Shown here piece after piece: positions 48,699 to 59,211 of a stretch of 64,000 nt of DNA. How positions within the stretch are numbered: position 1 is the first letter of the stretch; the number at the start of each line of letters is the position of its first letter. The notes under the pieces were generated by a model. It saw only the letters and a list, made by a program, of their open reading frames with translations. It searched no databases and was not told the DNA's origin. Position numbers and translations under genes: made by a program. The DNA comes from Cupriavidus necator. Its GTDB lineage: Bacteria > Pseudomonadota > Gammaproteobacteria > Burkholderiales > Burkholderiaceae. The DNA lies in NCBI RefSeq assembly GCF_013141915.1, contig NZ_SROX01000009.1, positions 62,001-126,000 of the forward strand. The letters are read 5' to 3'.

Positions 48699-48898
48699 CC
48701 GACTGACCGTCCTGAGGCTTGGCCGTCCCACGGCGGGCGGCCTTTTTTGGAATGCGTGACCGGTGCGGCGCCCGGCTGCTATCGGATTATTGTAGTGCAG
48801 CGCGGTACGGCCGCCCGGATGTCTTCACATCTGCACGCAAGTCCCGCCATCACTCAGAATTTTGCCCACATTATGCTTACAACCGATTAAATCAGTAT

Positions 48899-49348
48899 TT
48901 ACTTTGGTGCAAGCGCAGCCTTGACCAGAGCCGACACGGCGGTCATGTCGGCCCGGCCAGCCAGCTTGCCCTTGAGCACGCCCATCACCTTGCCCATGTC
49001 CTGCGGGCCCGCGGCGCCAGTGGCGGCGACCGCCTGCTCCACCTCGGCGGCCACTTCCGCATCGGACAGCGCCGCGGGCATATAAACCTTCAGCACCTCG
49101 ACCTCGGCCAGCTCCTTATCGGCCAGGTCGTTGCGGCCTGCCTGCTGGAACTGCGCGATCGAGTCCTTGCGCTGCTTGATCAGCTTTTCTACCACGGCCA
49201 GCACAGCGGTGTCGTCCAGTTCCACGCGCTCATCGACTTCGCGCTGCTTGATCGCTGCCAGCAGCAAGCGGATGGTGCCAAGGCGCTCCGTTTCGCGGGC
49301 GCGCATGGCGGTCTTCATGTCTTCGCTGATACGGGCTTTGAGGGGCAT
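48899..49348 (-). CDS. yqeY: YqeY/GatB-like protein
   Basis: The product is 149 residues from MPLKARISEDMKTAMRARE; GGAAGATCACG precedes the ATG. RLLLAAIKQREVDER, FQQAGRNDLADKE and KVMGVLKGKLAGRADM are the YqeY motifs. It resembles the tRNA-binding part of GatB; role in the dnaG operon is not settled. Confidence 0.93.
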   Translation of the reverse strand: MPLKARISEDMKTAMRARETERLGTIRLLLAAIKQREVDERVELDDTAVLAVVEKLIKQRKDSIAQFQQAGRNDLADKELAEVEVLKVYMPAALSDAEVAAEVEQAVAATGAAGPQDMGKVMGVLKGKLAGRADMTAVSALVKAALAPK

Positions 49349-49420
49349 CGTGATCTTCCAGAAAGTGGGCGGGCGCTTACACATGGCGACGGATACCGCG
49401 CTCTGCAAGGCCCACAACGC

Positions 49421-49451
49421 AAAAACCCGCCGAGCCGACGCCACAGCGGGT
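49421..49451 (-). terminator. Terminator between rpsU and yqeY
   Basis: On the minus strand ACCCGC, a 14-nt loop and GCGGGT followed by TTTTT. It would reduce read-through from rpsU into yqeY-dnaG-rpoD. Confidence 0.65.
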
Positions 49452-49474
49452 GAGGAACAAGCGCGAAGCCAGCG

Positions 49475-49687
49475 TCAGTACAGCTTCTTCGGCAGCATCT
49501 GGCTGCGGATGCGCTTGTAATGGCGCTTCTCTGCGGCAGCCTTCTTGCGCTTGCGCGCGGCGGTGGGTTTTTCGTAAAACTCGCGGGCCCGCAACTCCGG
49601 GAGCAGCCCGTTCTTCTCGATGGTGCGCTTGAAACGGCGCAGGGCAACTTCGAAAGGCTCGTTATCCTTGAGACGGATCGTAGTCAT
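49475..49687 (-). CDS. rpsU: Ribosomal protein S21
   Basis: The product is 70 residues, usual for bS21. [20 protein letters not shown] and the basic end [16 protein letters not shown] are diagnostic. First gene of the classic rpsU-dnaG-rpoD group, with yqeY inserted as is common in beta-proteobacteria. Confidence 0.97.
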   Translation of the reverse strand: MTTIRLKDNEPFEVALRRFKRTIEKNGLLPELRAREFYEKPTAARKRKKAAAEKRHYKRIRSQMLPKKLY

Positions 49688-49829
49688 TTGGCCGGAAATG
49701 AATGGATTCTCGGGATGGCGGCGATACGAAGTTCGGAATTGTAGCACCAACAATTCGGCGCGGAAGTGGCGCGAAATGGACACCGCGCACGTGACGCCTA
49801 GGGCGCATGCGGGACACCAGGGCTCCGCC

Positions 49830-51089
49830 TCACGCCATCGACTGACCCGCCCGCGCCATCCGTGCCGACTCCGCCGCAGCCTGCCCCGCCGCCACCGCCG
49901 ACGCCCAGGCCCACTGGAAGTTATAGCCACCCAGCCAGCCGGTCACGTCGACCACTTCGCCAATGAAATACAGGCCCGGCACCTCGCGCGCCATCATGGT
50001 GGCCGACGACAACGCGCGCGTATCGACCCCGCCCAGCGTGACCTCGGCCTTGCGGTAACCCTCGGTGCCGGACGGCACGATGCGCCAGTCGTTGAGCGCG
50101 GCGCCCAGCTTGCGCAGGGCCTTGTCGGTCACATCGTGCAGCGGCATCGTCGCCGCGACGCCGGCGGCGGTACACCACGCATCGGCCAGCCTCGAGGGCA
50201 GCCGCTGCGCCAGCAGGTTGCCCAGGTGCTTGCGGCTGCCGGCCTTTTGCGCCAGCAGCCACGCGGCGGCGTCCTCGCCGTCAAACAGGTCGATGGCGAT
50301 CGGCGTGCCGGCACGCCAGTAGCTGGAGATCTGCAGCACCGCGGGCCCCGACAGGCCGCGGTGCGTCCACAGCAGGTCCTCGCGGAACGCGCCGGCGGCC
50401 TTGCCGTTGCCGCTGGCGATATCCACTTCCACCGACACCCCCGCCAGCGGCGCGAACGGGGCCCAGTCCTTGCCATCGAAGGTCAGCGGCACCAGCGCCG
50501 GGCGGGTTTCGACGATGCCCAGCCCGAACTGCCGCGCAATGCGGTAGCCAAAGTCCGTCGCGCCGATCTTGGGAATGGACAGGCCGCCGGTGGCCACTAC
50601 CAATGCTCCCGCGCGGACCGTGCCGGCGGCGGTGAGCAACAAGAAGTCATCCCCCTCGCGCCGGACTTCCGCCACCGCGCAGCCGGTCTGCCAGCGCACC
50701 TGCCCTGCGTCGCATTCGGCGCGCAGCATGGCGATAACGTCTTCGGCGCTGTCGTTGCAGAACAACTGGCCGCGATGCTTCTCGTGCCAGTCGATGCCGT
50801 AGCGGCGCATCAGGCCGAGGAAATCCTGCGGCGTGTAGCGCGCCAGCGCCGAGCGGCAGAAGTGCGGATTGGACGACAGGTAATTGGCGGGACCGGCCTG
50901 CAGGTTGGTGAAATTGCAGCGGCCGCCGCCGGAGATGCGGATCTTCTCGGCAAGCCGGGTGGCATGGTCGATCAGCACCACGCGCGCGCCGTTCTGCCCC
51001 GCCACGGCTGCGCACATCATGCCCGCGGCGCCGGCGCCCAGCACCGCCACGTCATACCGGCCGGTCCGGGCCTGGGCTGCCCCGCTCAT
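49830..51089 (-). CDS. HI0933/BaiN-family flavoprotein
   Basis: The product is 419 residues from [20 protein letters not shown] lies before the ATG. FAD site [15 protein letters not shown] (about 13-27), the family motif [14 protein letters not shown] and [27 protein letters not shown] at the C-terminus. NAD(P)/FAD-dependent oxidoreductase; substrate unknown. Divergent from tsaD. Confidence 0.92.
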   Translation of the reverse strand: MSGAAQARTGRYDVAVLGAGAAGMMCAAVAGQNGARVVLIDHATRLAEKIRISGGGRCNFTNLQAGPANYLSSNPHFCRSALARYTPQDFLGLMRRYGIDWHEKHRGQLFCNDSAEDVIAMLRAECDAGQVRWQTGCAVAEVRREGDDFLLLTAAGTVRAGALVVATGGLSIPKIGATDFGYRIARQFGLGIVETRPALVPLTFDGKDWAPFAPLAGVSVEVDIASGNGKAAGAFREDLLWTHRGLSGPAVLQISSYWRAGTPIAIDLFDGEDAAAWLLAQKAGSRKHLGNLLAQRLPSRLADAWCTAAGVAATMPLHDVTDKALRKLGAALNDWRIVPSGTEGYRKAEVTLGGVDTRALSSATMMAREVPGLYFIGEVVDVTGWLGGYNFQWAWASAVAAGQAAAESARMARAGQSMA

Positions 51090-51246
51090 TGCACGCCTCG
51101 CGAATCCATGTGTCTTGCCACCGCCTGAGAAAGGGCAGATTGTAGCGAAAAGCGCGCCGCGCGCCGCTGTGCTACCCTGCGCGCTTCCTGCAAACCCTTG
51201 TTTCGACAGCTGTTTCCGACATCGGAGACGGCGTCGTCCGCCTCCC

Positions 51247-52281
51247 ATGCTTGTCCTCGGCATCGAATCTTCCTGCGACGAAACCGGCCTCGCCCTTTAT
51301 GACACCGGCGCCGGCCTGCTCGCGCACGCGCTGCACTCGCAGATCGCCATGCACCGCGACTACGGCGGCGTGGTTCCCGAGCTGGCATCGCGCGACCATA
51401 TCCGGCGCGTGCTGCCGCTGCTGGAGCAGGTGCTGGCCGAGGCCGGCCGCACCCGCCAGGACATCGACGCGATCGCCTTCACCCAGGGCCCCGGGCTGGC
51501 CGGCGCGCTGCTGGTCGGTGCCTCGGTGGCCAATGCGCTGGGCTTCGCGCTGAACGTGCCGATGGTGGGCGTGCATCACCTGGAAGGGCACCTGCTGTCG
51601 CCGCTGCTGACGCGCGAGCCGCCGCCGTTCCCGTTCGTGGCGCTGCTGGTGTCGGGCGGACATACGCAGCTGATGGAAGTGCGCGGCATCGGCGACTACA
51701 CGCTGCTGGGCGAAACCCTGGACGACGCCGCCGGCGAGGCGTTCGACAAGACCGCGAAGCTGCTGGGCCTCGGCTATCCGGGCGGGCCGGAAGTGTCGCG
51801 CCTGGCCGAGTTCGGGCTGCCCGGCGCATTCGATTTGCCGCGGCCGATGCTGCATTCGGGCAACCTGGATTTTTCCTTCGCCGGCCTGAAGACCGCCGTG
51901 CTGACGCAAACCCGCAAGCTGGCCAACACCTGCGAGCAGGATCGCGCCAACCTGGCGCGTGCCTTTGTCGAGGCGATCGTCGATGTGCTGGCGGCCAAGT
52001 CGATGGCGGCGCTCAAGCAGACCGGGCACAAGCGGCTGGTGGTGGCGGGCGGCGTCGGGGCCAACCGGCAACTGCGCGACCGGCTGGACCAGTTGGGCAG
52101 GCAGCGCAAGCTCGAGGTGTATTACCCCGACCTGGCGTTCTGCACGGATAACGGCGCGATGATCGCGTTCGCCGGCGCGATGCGATTGCAGGCAGCGCCG
52201 GGGCTGGCGCGGCATGAGTATGGCTATGGGGTGACGCCGCGGTGGGATCTGGCGGATATCCGGTTGCCGTCGGCGGCCTGA
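51247..52281 (+). CDS. tsaD: tRNA N6-threonylcarbamoyladenosine transferase TsaD
   Basis: The product is 344 residues. [15 protein letters not shown] at the N-terminus, metal ligands HHLEGH in [12 protein letters not shown], and [10 protein letters not shown] and [12 protein letters not shown] are diagnostic. It transfers the threonylcarbamoyl group to A37 of ANN-decoding tRNAs with TsaB and TsaE (not in this window). Confidence 0.97.
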   Translation: MLVLGIESSCDETGLALYDTGAGLLAHALHSQIAMHRDYGGVVPELASRDHIRRVLPLLEQVLAEAGRTRQDIDAIAFTQGPGLAGALLVGASVANALGFALNVPMVGVHHLEGHLLSPLLTREPPPFPFVALLVSGGHTQLMEVRGIGDYTLLGETLDDAAGEAFDKTAKLLGLGYPGGPEVSRLAEFGLPGAFDLPRPMLHSGNLDFSFAGLKTAVLTQTRKLANTCEQDRANLARAFVEAIVDVLAAKSMAALKQTGHKRLVVAGGVGANRQLRDRLDQLGRQRKLEVYYPDLAFCTDNGAMIAFAGAMRLQAAPGLARHEYGYGVTPRWDLADIRLPSAA

Positions 52282-52322
52282 CCGTTGCATACCCCAGTGT
52301 GTCGCATGAGCGCTTGGGTGCT

Positions 52323-52346
52323 CCCTCTCCCGCAAGCGGGAGAGGG
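52323..52346. repeat. Palindromic REP-like element
   Basis: CCCTCTCCCGC, AA, GCGGGAGAGGG is a perfect 11-bp hairpin 42 bp after tsaD. This kind of short GC palindrome is dispersed in many beta-proteobacterial genomes; copy number here cannot be seen from one window. Confidence 0.6.
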
Positions 52347-52376
52347 AAGCAAACACTAGGCAACGAAACGCCCAAA

Positions 52377-52406
52377 GAAAGAGCCACCGCATGCGGTGGC
52401 TCTTTC
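52377..52406. terminator. Bidirectional terminator between tsaD and folE2
   Basis: GAAAGAGCCACCGC, AT, GCGGTGGCTCTTTC is a perfect 14-bp palindrome ending in T3 and A3 on each side. It serves the convergent tsaD and folE2 genes. Confidence 0.85.
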
Positions 52407-52425
52407 CATAGCAGCGACAACGCGG

Positions 52426-53229
52426 TCAGTCGATGCGCTTGTCCCGCTCGATCACCGCATACGCACTGTGGTTGTGGATCGACTCGAAGTTCTCAGCCTC
52501 CAGCACATAAGCCACGATGCGATCATCCGCGTTCAGCCGCATGGCGATGTCGCGCACCAGGTCCTCGACGAACTTGGGGTTCTCGTAGGCACGCTCGGTT
52601 ACGAATTTTTCGTCAGGCCGCTTGAGCAGCCCCCACAGCTCGCACGACGCCTCTTCCTCGGCCATGCGCACCAGCGCTTCCACCGGCAGTTCGCCGGCGA
52701 GCTCCACGTTCATGGTGATATGCGAGCGCTGGTTGTGCGCGCCGTACTGCGAGATCTTCTTCGAGCACGGGCACAGGCTGGTCACCGGCACCAGCGCCTT
52801 CAGGAACACCCGCGTGGCGCCGTCGCGCACCTCGCCGGTCAGCGTGACCTCGTAGTCCAGCAGCGACTCCACGCCGGACACCGGCGCGATCTTGCTGATG
52901 AAGTACGGGAACGTAACCTCGATGCGGCCGGCCTCGGCTTCGAGCTTCTCCAGCATCTTGTCCAGCATCAGCCGGAAGCTGGCCAGTTCCAGCGGCGCGC
53001 GCTCTTCTTCCAGCAGCGCCACGAAACGCGACATATGCGTGCCCTTCTGGTCGGCGGGCAGGTGCACGTCGAGGTTGAAGGTGCCGACGGTCGGCATGGT
53101 GCCGGCCGGGGTCTTCAGGGTCACGGGATAGCGCACGCCCTTCACGCCGACACGCTGGATCGGGATCTGGCGAGTGTCGGGGCTCGACTGGACGTCGGGC
53201 ATCACGAAGGCGGGGTTGATGTCATTCAT
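52426..53229 (-). CDS. folE2: GTP cyclohydrolase I, FolE2 type
   Basis: The product is 267 residues. The family motif with the metal Cys is [19 protein letters not shown], and [21 protein letters not shown] is conserved. Converts GTP to dihydroneopterin triphosphate, starting folate synthesis; FolE2 works without zinc. Confidence 0.96.
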   Translation of the reverse strand: MNDINPAFVMPDVQSSPDTRQIPIQRVGVKGVRYPVTLKTPAGTMPTVGTFNLDVHLPADQKGTHMSRFVALLEEERAPLELASFRLMLDKMLEKLEAEAGRIEVTFPYFISKIAPVSGVESLLDYEVTLTGEVRDGATRVFLKALVPVTSLCPCSKKISQYGAHNQRSHITMNVELAGELPVEALVRMAEEEASCELWGLLKRPDEKFVTERAYENPKFVEDLVRDIAMRLNADDRIVAYVLEAENFESIHNHSAYAVIERDKRID

Positions 53230-53382
53230 CTACGGTTTCCTCCAGGGCGGCGCCAGCACAGCGCCAGCCCTTACGGTCGCGGCATTTTCGCAGTCCCTCC
53301 ATGCCGCGCAACGAGTGTGAAACCACGGGACCCGGCACTGGCGTGCCGACCCGCAGCTGCGAACACAAAAAACGGAGTTTAA

Positions 53383-53423
53383 GGGAATTCGGACGCACCC
53401 GTCGTGCGGGGTCCCGAATTCCC
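53383..53423 (-). terminator. Probable dxs terminator (inverted repeat)
   Basis: GGGAATTCGG and CCGAATTCCC are perfect 10-bp arms. On the minus strand the stem is followed by TTAAACTCCGTTTTTT. The T-run is 9 nt away so the fit is imperfect. Confidence 0.55.
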
Positions 53424-53439
53424 TCGGTCTGGCAGGGGG

Positions 53440-55356
53440 TCAGGCCACGCGCGAGGCGACCGTGACCTTGGGCTGGTCCAGCCCGAAACGCTCGCGCACC
53501 GAGCGTTCGATGCCGGCCGCGTCGAGGCCGCATTGCTGCAGCAGGTAGGCCGGATCGCCATGGTCGACGAAGCGGTCGGGCAGGCCAAGCGTCAGCACCG
53601 GCTTGTCGATGCCGGCCTCGGCCAGCGCTTCGAGCACGGCGCTGCCCGCGCCGCCCATCACGCTGCCCTCTTCCACCGTCACCAGGTAGTCGTTGTCGGC
53701 TGCCAGGCGCTTGACCAGCGCCACGTCGAGCGGCTTGACGAAGCGCATGTCGGCCACCGTGGCGTCCAGCGCCCCGGCCGCACCCAGCGCGGGCTGCACC
53801 ATCGAGCCGAACGCCAGGAAGCCGACGCGCTGCCCGGCGCGCGCGCCGCCCTCGCGGCGCACCACCCCCTTGCCGACCGGCACCGGGGCCAGGTCGGCGG
53901 CAATTGCCGCGCCCGGGCCGGAGCCCCGCGGATAGCGCACCGCGCTCGGGCCGTCCTGCTGGAACGCCGTGGTCAGCAGCTGGCGGCACTCGTTCTCGTC
54001 GGACGGCGTCATCACCATCATGTTGGGGATGCAGCGCAGGTAGGCGATATCGTAGGCGCCCGCGTGCGTCGCGCCGTCGGCGCCGACCAGGCCGGCGCGG
54101 TCCAGCGCGAACAGCACCGGCAGGTTCTGCAGCGCCACGTCGTGGATCAGCTGGTCGTAGCCGCGCTGCAGGAAGGTCGAGTAGATCGCCACCACCGGTT
54201 TCAGCCCTTCGCAGGCGAGGCCGCCGGCAAAGGTCACCGCATGCTGCTCGGCGATGCCGACGTCGTAGTAGCGCTCCGGGAAGCGCTGCTCGAACTCGAC
54301 CATGCCCGAGCCCTCGCGCATCGCCGGGGTGATGCCGACCAGGCGCTTGTCGGCCGCGGCCATGTCGCACAGCCAGTCGCCGAACACCTGGGTGTAGGTC
54401 TTGCGCGCGGGCTTGGCAGCCGGGCGGATGCCTTCGGCGGGATTGAACTTGCCGGGGCCGTGGTACAGGATCGGGTCGGCCTCGGCCAGCTTGTAGCCCT
54501 GGCCCTTCTTGGTGACCACGTGCAGGAACTGCGGGCCGCCGCCTTCGAGCGCGCGCTGGCGGATGTTCTGCAGCGTCGGCACCAGCGAATTCAGGTCGTG
54601 GCCGTCGATCGGGCCGATGTAGTTGAAGCCGAATTCCTCGAACAGCGTGGCCGGCACCATCATGCCCTTGGCGTGTTCCTCGAAGCGCTTGGCGAACTCC
54701 AGCACCGGCGGCGCCACCGACAGCACCTTTTCGATGCCCTTCTTGGTGGCCGCGTAGAACTGGCCGCTCAGCAGCCGCGCCAGGTGACGGTTGAGCGCGC
54801 CCACCGGCGGCGAGATCGACATGTCGTTGTCGTTGAGCACCACCAGCAGCGGCAGGTCCTTGTAGACGCCGGCATTGTTCAGCGCCTCGAAGGCCATGCC
54901 CGCGGTCATGGCGCCGTCGCCGATCACTGCCACCGAGACGCGCTGCTGGCCCAGCGTGCGCGCGCCCAGCGCCATGCCCAGCGCGGCCGAGATCGAGGTC
55001 GACGAGTGCGCGGTGCCAAAGGTGTCGTATTCGCTCTCGCTGCGGCGCGGGAAGCCCGAGATGCCGCCCCACTGGCGCAGCGTATGCATGCGTTCGCGGC
55101 GGCCGGTCAGGATCTTGTGCGGATAGCTCTGGTGGCCCACGTCCCACACCAGCCGGTCGTCCGGGGTGTTGAAGACATAGTGCAGCGCGATGGTCAGTTC
55201 GACTGTGCCCAGGTTGGATGACAGGTGGCCGCCGGTCTGCGAGACCGACTCCAGCACATAGGCGCGCAGTTCGTCGGCCAGGGTCTGCAGCTCGCGCCGG
55301 TCGAGCTTGCGCAGGTCCGCGGGGGCGTCAATCTTGTTGAGGAGTGCGTAGGTCAT
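53440..55356 (-). CDS. dxs: 1-deoxy-D-xylulose-5-phosphate synthase
   Basis: The product is 638 residues. Thiamine-diphosphate motif [19 protein letters not shown]-terminal [14 protein letters not shown] and [15 protein letters not shown] (active Glu) are diagnostic. Makes DXP from pyruvate and glyceraldehyde-3-phosphate for isoprenoids and thiamine. ispA is 25 bp upstream on the same strand. Confidence 0.97.
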   Translation of the reverse strand: MTYALLNKIDAPADLRKLDRRELQTLADELRAYVLESVSQTGGHLSSNLGTVELTIALHYVFNTPDDRLVWDVGHQSYPHKILTGRRERMHTLRQWGGISGFPRRSESEYDTFGTAHSSTSISAALGMALGARTLGQQRVSVAVIGDGAMTAGMAFEALNNAGVYKDLPLLVVLNDNDMSISPPVGALNRHLARLLSGQFYAATKKGIEKVLSVAPPVLEFAKRFEEHAKGMMVPATLFEEFGFNYIGPIDGHDLNSLVPTLQNIRQRALEGGGPQFLHVVTKKGQGYKLAEADPILYHGPGKFNPAEGIRPAAKPARKTYTQVFGDWLCDMAAADKRLVGITPAMREGSGMVEFEQRFPERYYDVGIAEQHAVTFAGGLACEGLKPVVAIYSTFLQRGYDQLIHDVALQNLPVLFALDRAGLVGADGATHAGAYDIAYLRCIPNMMVMTPSDENECRQLLTTAFQQDGPSAVRYPRGSGPGAAIAADLAPVPVGKGVVRREGGARAGQRVGFLAFGSMVQPALGAAGALDATVADMRFVKPLDVALVKRLAADNDYLVTVEEGSVMGGAGSAVLEALAEAGIDKPVLTLGLPDRFVDHGDPAYLLQQCGLDAAGIERSVRERFGLDQPKVTVASRVA

Positions 55357-55381
55357 GATGTCCGTTCGGCCGGCTCTCAGT

Positions 55382-56266
55382 TTAATGCGTGCGCAGCACG
55401 ATCAGGTCTGCCAGGTCGCGCAGGCGCGCGGCGCGCTCGCCAAAGCCGGCCAGCGCCTCGTACGCCTCGGCGCGCAGCGACCCGGCCAGTTCGCGTGCCG
55501 CGTCCAGGCCCAGCAGCGACACGTAGGTCGGCTTGTCATGGGCGGCGTCCTTGCCGGCGGTCTTGCCCAGCGTCGCGGTATCCGCGGTGACGTCCAGAAT
55601 ATCGTCAACCACCTGGAACGCCAATCCCATCGCCGCCGCATAGCGGTCCAGCGCGGCCAGGCCCTGGGCATCGATCTCGCCACACAGGGCGCCCATGCGC
55701 ACGCTGGCGCGCAACAGCGCGCCGGTCTTCATGCGGTGCATGGCCTCGAGCGCGTCGCGCGTCATGGCCCGGCCCACGTGCTGCAGATCGATCGCCTGGC
55801 CGCCGGCCATGCCTGCCGATCCCGACGCCCGCGCCAATTCCGCCACCAGCTGCAGCCGCACCGCGGGCGCAATCGGCCCGGCCTCGGCCAGCACGATGAA
55901 CGCCTGGGTCTGCAGCGCATCGCCGACCAGCAGCGCGGTGGCCTCGTCATAGGCCTTGTGCACGGTCGGCCGGCCGCGGCGCAGGTCGTCGTCGTCCATG
56001 CACGGCATGTCGTCGTGGACCAGCGAGTACGCATGGATCATCTCCACCGCGCAGGCGGCCGCGTCGCAAGCCGCCGGGGCTGCACCGCTGACTTCGCCGG
56101 CGGCATGCACCAGCAGCGGGCGCACGCGCTTGCCCCCGCTCAGCGCAGCATAGCGCATCGCTTCGTGCAGGGTGTGCGGCACCGTGCCAGCATCGGGCAG
56201 CGCGGCCTGCAGGGCCGCCTCGGTGCGCGCGCCCTGCGCCTGCATCCATTGTGCGAAGTCGCTCAT
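55382..56266 (-). CDS. ispA: Farnesyl diphosphate synthase
   Basis: The product is 294 residues. First Asp-rich motif [14 protein letters not shown], second DDILD, and [10 protein letters not shown]. Joins isopentenyl and dimethylallyl diphosphates to farnesyl diphosphate. It overlaps xseB by 4 nt and precedes dxs, a common beta-proteobacterial operon. Confidence 0.96.
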   Translation of the reverse strand: MSDFAQWMQAQGARTEAALQAALPDAGTVPHTLHEAMRYAALSGGKRVRPLLVHAAGEVSGAAPAACDAAACAVEMIHAYSLVHDDMPCMDDDDLRRGRPTVHKAYDEATALLVGDALQTQAFIVLAEAGPIAPAVRLQLVAELARASGSAGMAGGQAIDLQHVGRAMTRDALEAMHRMKTGALLRASVRMGALCGEIDAQGLAALDRYAAAMGLAFQVVDDILDVTADTATLGKTAGKDAAHDKPTYVSLLGLDAARELAGSLRAEAYEALAGFGERAARLRDLADLIVLRTH

Positions 56267-56568
56267 GCCTGGTCCGTCCCCTGTGCACCGTTGGCACCGT
56301 TGCCGTCGCCCGCCAGCGGCTTGAGCGCGTCGCCCTCCAGCACCCGCACCTGCTGCTCGACCCGCTCCAGCTTCTGCTGGCAGTAGCGCACCAGTTCAGC
56401 GCCGCGGCGGTATGCCGCCAGCGAGGCCTCGAGCGGCAGCTCGCCGCTTTCCATGCTGGCCACCAGCGTTTCCAGTTCGGCCATCGCCGCCTCGTAGGAG
56501 GCGGGCGGCGCCGCGGCGGCGTCGGCGGTGTTGTCGGTCTGGACCGGATCGGTCATCGTTTTTGGCAT
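56263..56568 (-). CDS. xseB: Exodeoxyribonuclease VII small subunit
   Basis: The product is 101 residues; an ATG five codons downstream is possible. [20 protein letters not shown] and [24 protein letters not shown] are the family core. Flanks are Ala/Asp/Thr and Gly/Asn rich. Partner xseA is not in the window. Confidence 0.93.
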   Translation of the reverse strand: MPKTMTDPVQTDNTADAAAAPPASYEAAMAELETLVASMESGELPLEASLAAYRRGAELVRYCQQKLERVEQQVRVLEGDALKPLAGDGNGANGAQGTDQA

Positions 56569-56942
56569 ATCAGGCCCTGGAATCTGGAACCCGGGGGAAA
56601 CCCGGATGGGGAAGCCCGGATTTTACGCCAAAGCGCGGGACTGCCCCCATCTTGCAGCCGTCTGCCGTGCCCCCATCGGGTGCCATCGTTGCATAAGTGA
56701 CTTGTGCGCTCGGGTCGTCTTTCCGAATGCGGCCGCTACGGCACCCCGATGACGACCCGGGTCGACTTTTTCGCTAAAAAGGCAAAAAAATCAGTCCCTT
56801 AACTTTTTGGGTCGGGTACAATCTTTCGTTCGCCGCCAGGGGTCGCGAGAGCGTTCCCGGGCGGCAGTCTTTCCCAAATCGATTCCATTTTCGATGGTTG
56901 GGTTGTTCACTGCTTTCACCTGTTCATCTGGGAGTGGGGATA
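56569..56942 (+). promoter_or_regulatory. Promoter region of the Rieske oxygenase gene
   Basis: No gene. A TACAAT -10 lies at 56817-56822 after an A-rich stretch; no clear -35. The leader is about 110 nt. The other strand must hold the xseB-ispA-dxs promoter; nothing clear. Confidence 0.4.
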
Positions 56943-58046
56943 ATGTCCAATCTCAGCACCGCGCTCAACCTGGCGCCGGCTGATTCGCAACTGCCCGTCG
57001 GCGTCTACTTCGACGAAGCGCTGCATCAACAAGAACTCGAACGGCTGTTCAGGCATGGTCCGGGCTATGTCGGCCATGAACTGATGGTTCCGGAAACCGG
57101 CGACTACCACACGCTCAAGGCCGAGGACGAAGGCCGCATGCTGGTGCGCAACGCCGCCGGCGTCGAGCTCATGTCCAACGTCTGCCGCCATCGCCAGGCC
57201 ATCATGCTGAACGGCCGCGGCAACAAGCAGAACATCGTCTGCCCCCTGCACCGCTGGACCTACGACCTCAAGGGCGAACTGCTAGGCGCACCGCATTTTG
57301 ACCAGCAGCCCTGCCTGCACCTGAAGCGCTCGCCGCTGCAGAACTGGAACGGCCTGCTGTTTGAGGGCCCGCGCGACGTGCGCGCCGACCTGGCCCGGCT
57401 GGGCGTGGCGCAGGACCTGAACTTCGACGGCTACATGCTCGACCACGTCGAGGTGCACGAGTGCGACTACAACTGGAAGACCTTCATCGAGGTCTACCTC
57501 GAGGACTACCACGTGGTGCCGTTCCACCCGGGGCTGGGCAGCTTCGTCTCGTGCGACGACCTCAAGTGGGAGTTCGGCGAATGGCACAGCGTGCAGACCG
57601 TGGGCCTGCACGCCGGCCTGAAGCGCCCCGGCAGCCCGACGTACCAGAAATGGCACGACGCCGTGCTGCGCTTCAACAACGGCGTGCTGCCCAAGCACGG
57701 CGCGATCTGGCTGACCTACTACCCCAACATCATGGTGGAGTGGTACCCGAACGTGCTGGTGATCTCGACGCTGCATCCGGTCGGTCCGCGCAAGACGCGC
57801 AATGTGGTGGAGTTCTACTACCCCGAGGAAATCGCGCTGTTCGAGCGCGAGTTCGTCGAGGCCGAGCGCGCCGCCTACATGGAAACCTGCATCGAGGACG
57901 ACGAGATCGCCGAGCGCATGGATGCCGGCCGGCTGGCGCTGCTCAAGCGCGGCACCAGCGAGGTTGGCCCGTACCAGTCGCCGATGGAAGACGGCATGCA
58001 GCACTTCCATGAGTGGTACCGCCGCGCCATGGCCTACGCCGGGTAA
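56943..58046 (+). CDS. Rieske aromatic ring-hydroxylating oxygenase, alpha subunit
   Basis: The product is 367 residues; GGAGTGGGGATA precedes the ATG. Rieske 2Fe-2S site CRH...CPLHRW (about 80-102), mononuclear iron region EVYLEDYHVVPFHPGL (His-x4-His) and a late acidic ligand. No reductase or ferredoxin gene adjoins it, so the electron partner lies elsewhere. Substrate unknown. Confidence 0.9.
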   Translation: MSNLSTALNLAPADSQLPVGVYFDEALHQQELERLFRHGPGYVGHELMVPETGDYHTLKAEDEGRMLVRNAAGVELMSNVCRHRQAIMLNGRGNKQNIVCPLHRWTYDLKGELLGAPHFDQQPCLHLKRSPLQNWNGLLFEGPRDVRADLARLGVAQDLNFDGYMLDHVEVHECDYNWKTFIEVYLEDYHVVPFHPGLGSFVSCDDLKWEFGEWHSVQTVGLHAGLKRPGSPTYQKWHDAVLRFNNGVLPKHGAIWLTYYPNIMVEWYPNVLVISTLHPVGPRKTRNVVEFYYPEEIALFEREFVEAERAAYMETCIEDDEIAERMDAGRLALLKRGTSEVGPYQSPMEDGMQHFHEWYRRAMAYAG

Positions 58047-58085
58047 ACCGCGACGCGTGCGCGATCACCGCACAGCGCCAGCCAC

Positions 58086-58116
58086 AACGGACCGCCACCG
58101 CGGTCCGTTTTGTTTT
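58086..58116 (+). terminator. Terminator after the Rieske oxygenase
   Basis: AACGGACCGC, cacc, GCGGTCCGTT then TTGTTTT. A clean 10-bp stem. Confidence 0.85.
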
Positions 58117-58222
58117 GGGACGCGATGTGCGCTGCTAGAATCATTGTCCGGTGCCGGCAGCACATGCCGCCGCGCGCCGCCCCCCTCTTTTCGCTCCCTG
58201 CCCGCTTCACCGCGCCCTCGCC

Positions 58223-59146
58223 ATGCAATCGCTCTGGATGCTGTTCGCCGCCTTCGCCTTTTCGCTGATGGGGGTTGGCGTCAAGCTGGCGTCCGATCTG
58301 TACACCACCGGCGAGATCGTCTTCTACCGCGGCCTGATCAGCGTGGTGATCATGTGGATGCTGCTGTCCTCGCGCGGGATCCCGGTGCGCACGCCTTACA
58401 TGCTGTCGCATATCAAGCGCAGTGTGTTCGGCGTGACTTCGCTGATGCTGTGGTTCACGTCGATCTCGCTGCTGCCGCTGGCCACCGCGATGACGCTGAA
58501 CTACATGTCGCCGGTGTGGATCGCGCTGATCCTGGGCGCCAGCGCGGCGCTGGCCGGCACCGCCGGCAACGCCGACCGCCGGCTGGTGCTGGCCATCCTG
58601 CTGTCGTTTGCCGGGGTGATCTGCCTGCTGCAGCCATCGGTGGGCAAGGACCAGCTGACCGGCGGCCTGGTCGGGCTGATCTCGGGCATGTTCACCGCGC
58701 TGGCCTATGTCGAGGTGCGCCAGCTGGGCCAGCTGGGCGAGCCCGAGGGCCGCATCGTGTTCTATTTCTCGCTGGTCGGCATGATCGCCGGGCTGGCCTG
58801 GATGCTGCTGGGCGGCACCAGCCCGCACACCTGGTACGGCGCCGGCCTGCTGCTGGCGATCGGCATCCTGGCCACGCTGGGCCAGACCGCGATGACCCGT
58901 GCCTACAAGCGCGGCAACACCCTGCTGACCGCCAACCTGCAATACGCCGGCATCGTCTTCTCCAGCGTCTGGGGCATGATGATCTGGTCCGATCGGCTGA
59001 ACTGGCTGTCGTGGCTGGGCATGGGGCTGATCATCGCCAGCGGCATCGCCACCACGCTGATGCGCGCGCGCCAGGGCACCGACGCCAAGCCCACGCCCGC
59101 CACGCCGGTCAAGTCGCCGGAGGCGGAAGTCCACCCCGAGGTGTAG
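58223..59146 (+). CDS. DMT superfamily (EamA) transporter
   Basis: The product is 307 residues from MQSLWMLFAAFAF with about ten helices and two EamA halves (about 1-140 and 150-290). The second half has YAGIVFSSVWGMMIW. A drug/metabolite exporter; substrate unknown. Extra upstream residues in the open frame look non-coding. Confidence 0.9.
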   Translation: MQSLWMLFAAFAFSLMGVGVKLASDLYTTGEIVFYRGLISVVIMWMLLSSRGIPVRTPYMLSHIKRSVFGVTSLMLWFTSISLLPLATAMTLNYMSPVWIALILGASAALAGTAGNADRRLVLAILLSFAGVICLLQPSVGKDQLTGGLVGLISGMFTALAYVEVRQLGQLGEPEGRIVFYFSLVGMIAGLAWMLLGGTSPHTWYGAGLLLAIGILATLGQTAMTRAYKRGNTLLTANLQYAGIVFSSVWGMMIWSDRLNWLSWLGMGLIIASGIATTLMRARQGTDAKPTPATPVKSPEAEVHPEV

Positions 59147-59211
59147 CCGCGGTGTAGCATTCGGAAAGCCGAACTGCCTTAGATGTCTTCCTTCGATCGC
59201 ACAGGATTCCC

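Noticed and set aside
48721..48748. GC hairpin followed by six T on the plus strand near the dnaG start
   Set aside because: Terminator-like but points away from any plus-strand gene; likely part of the dnaG upstream region.
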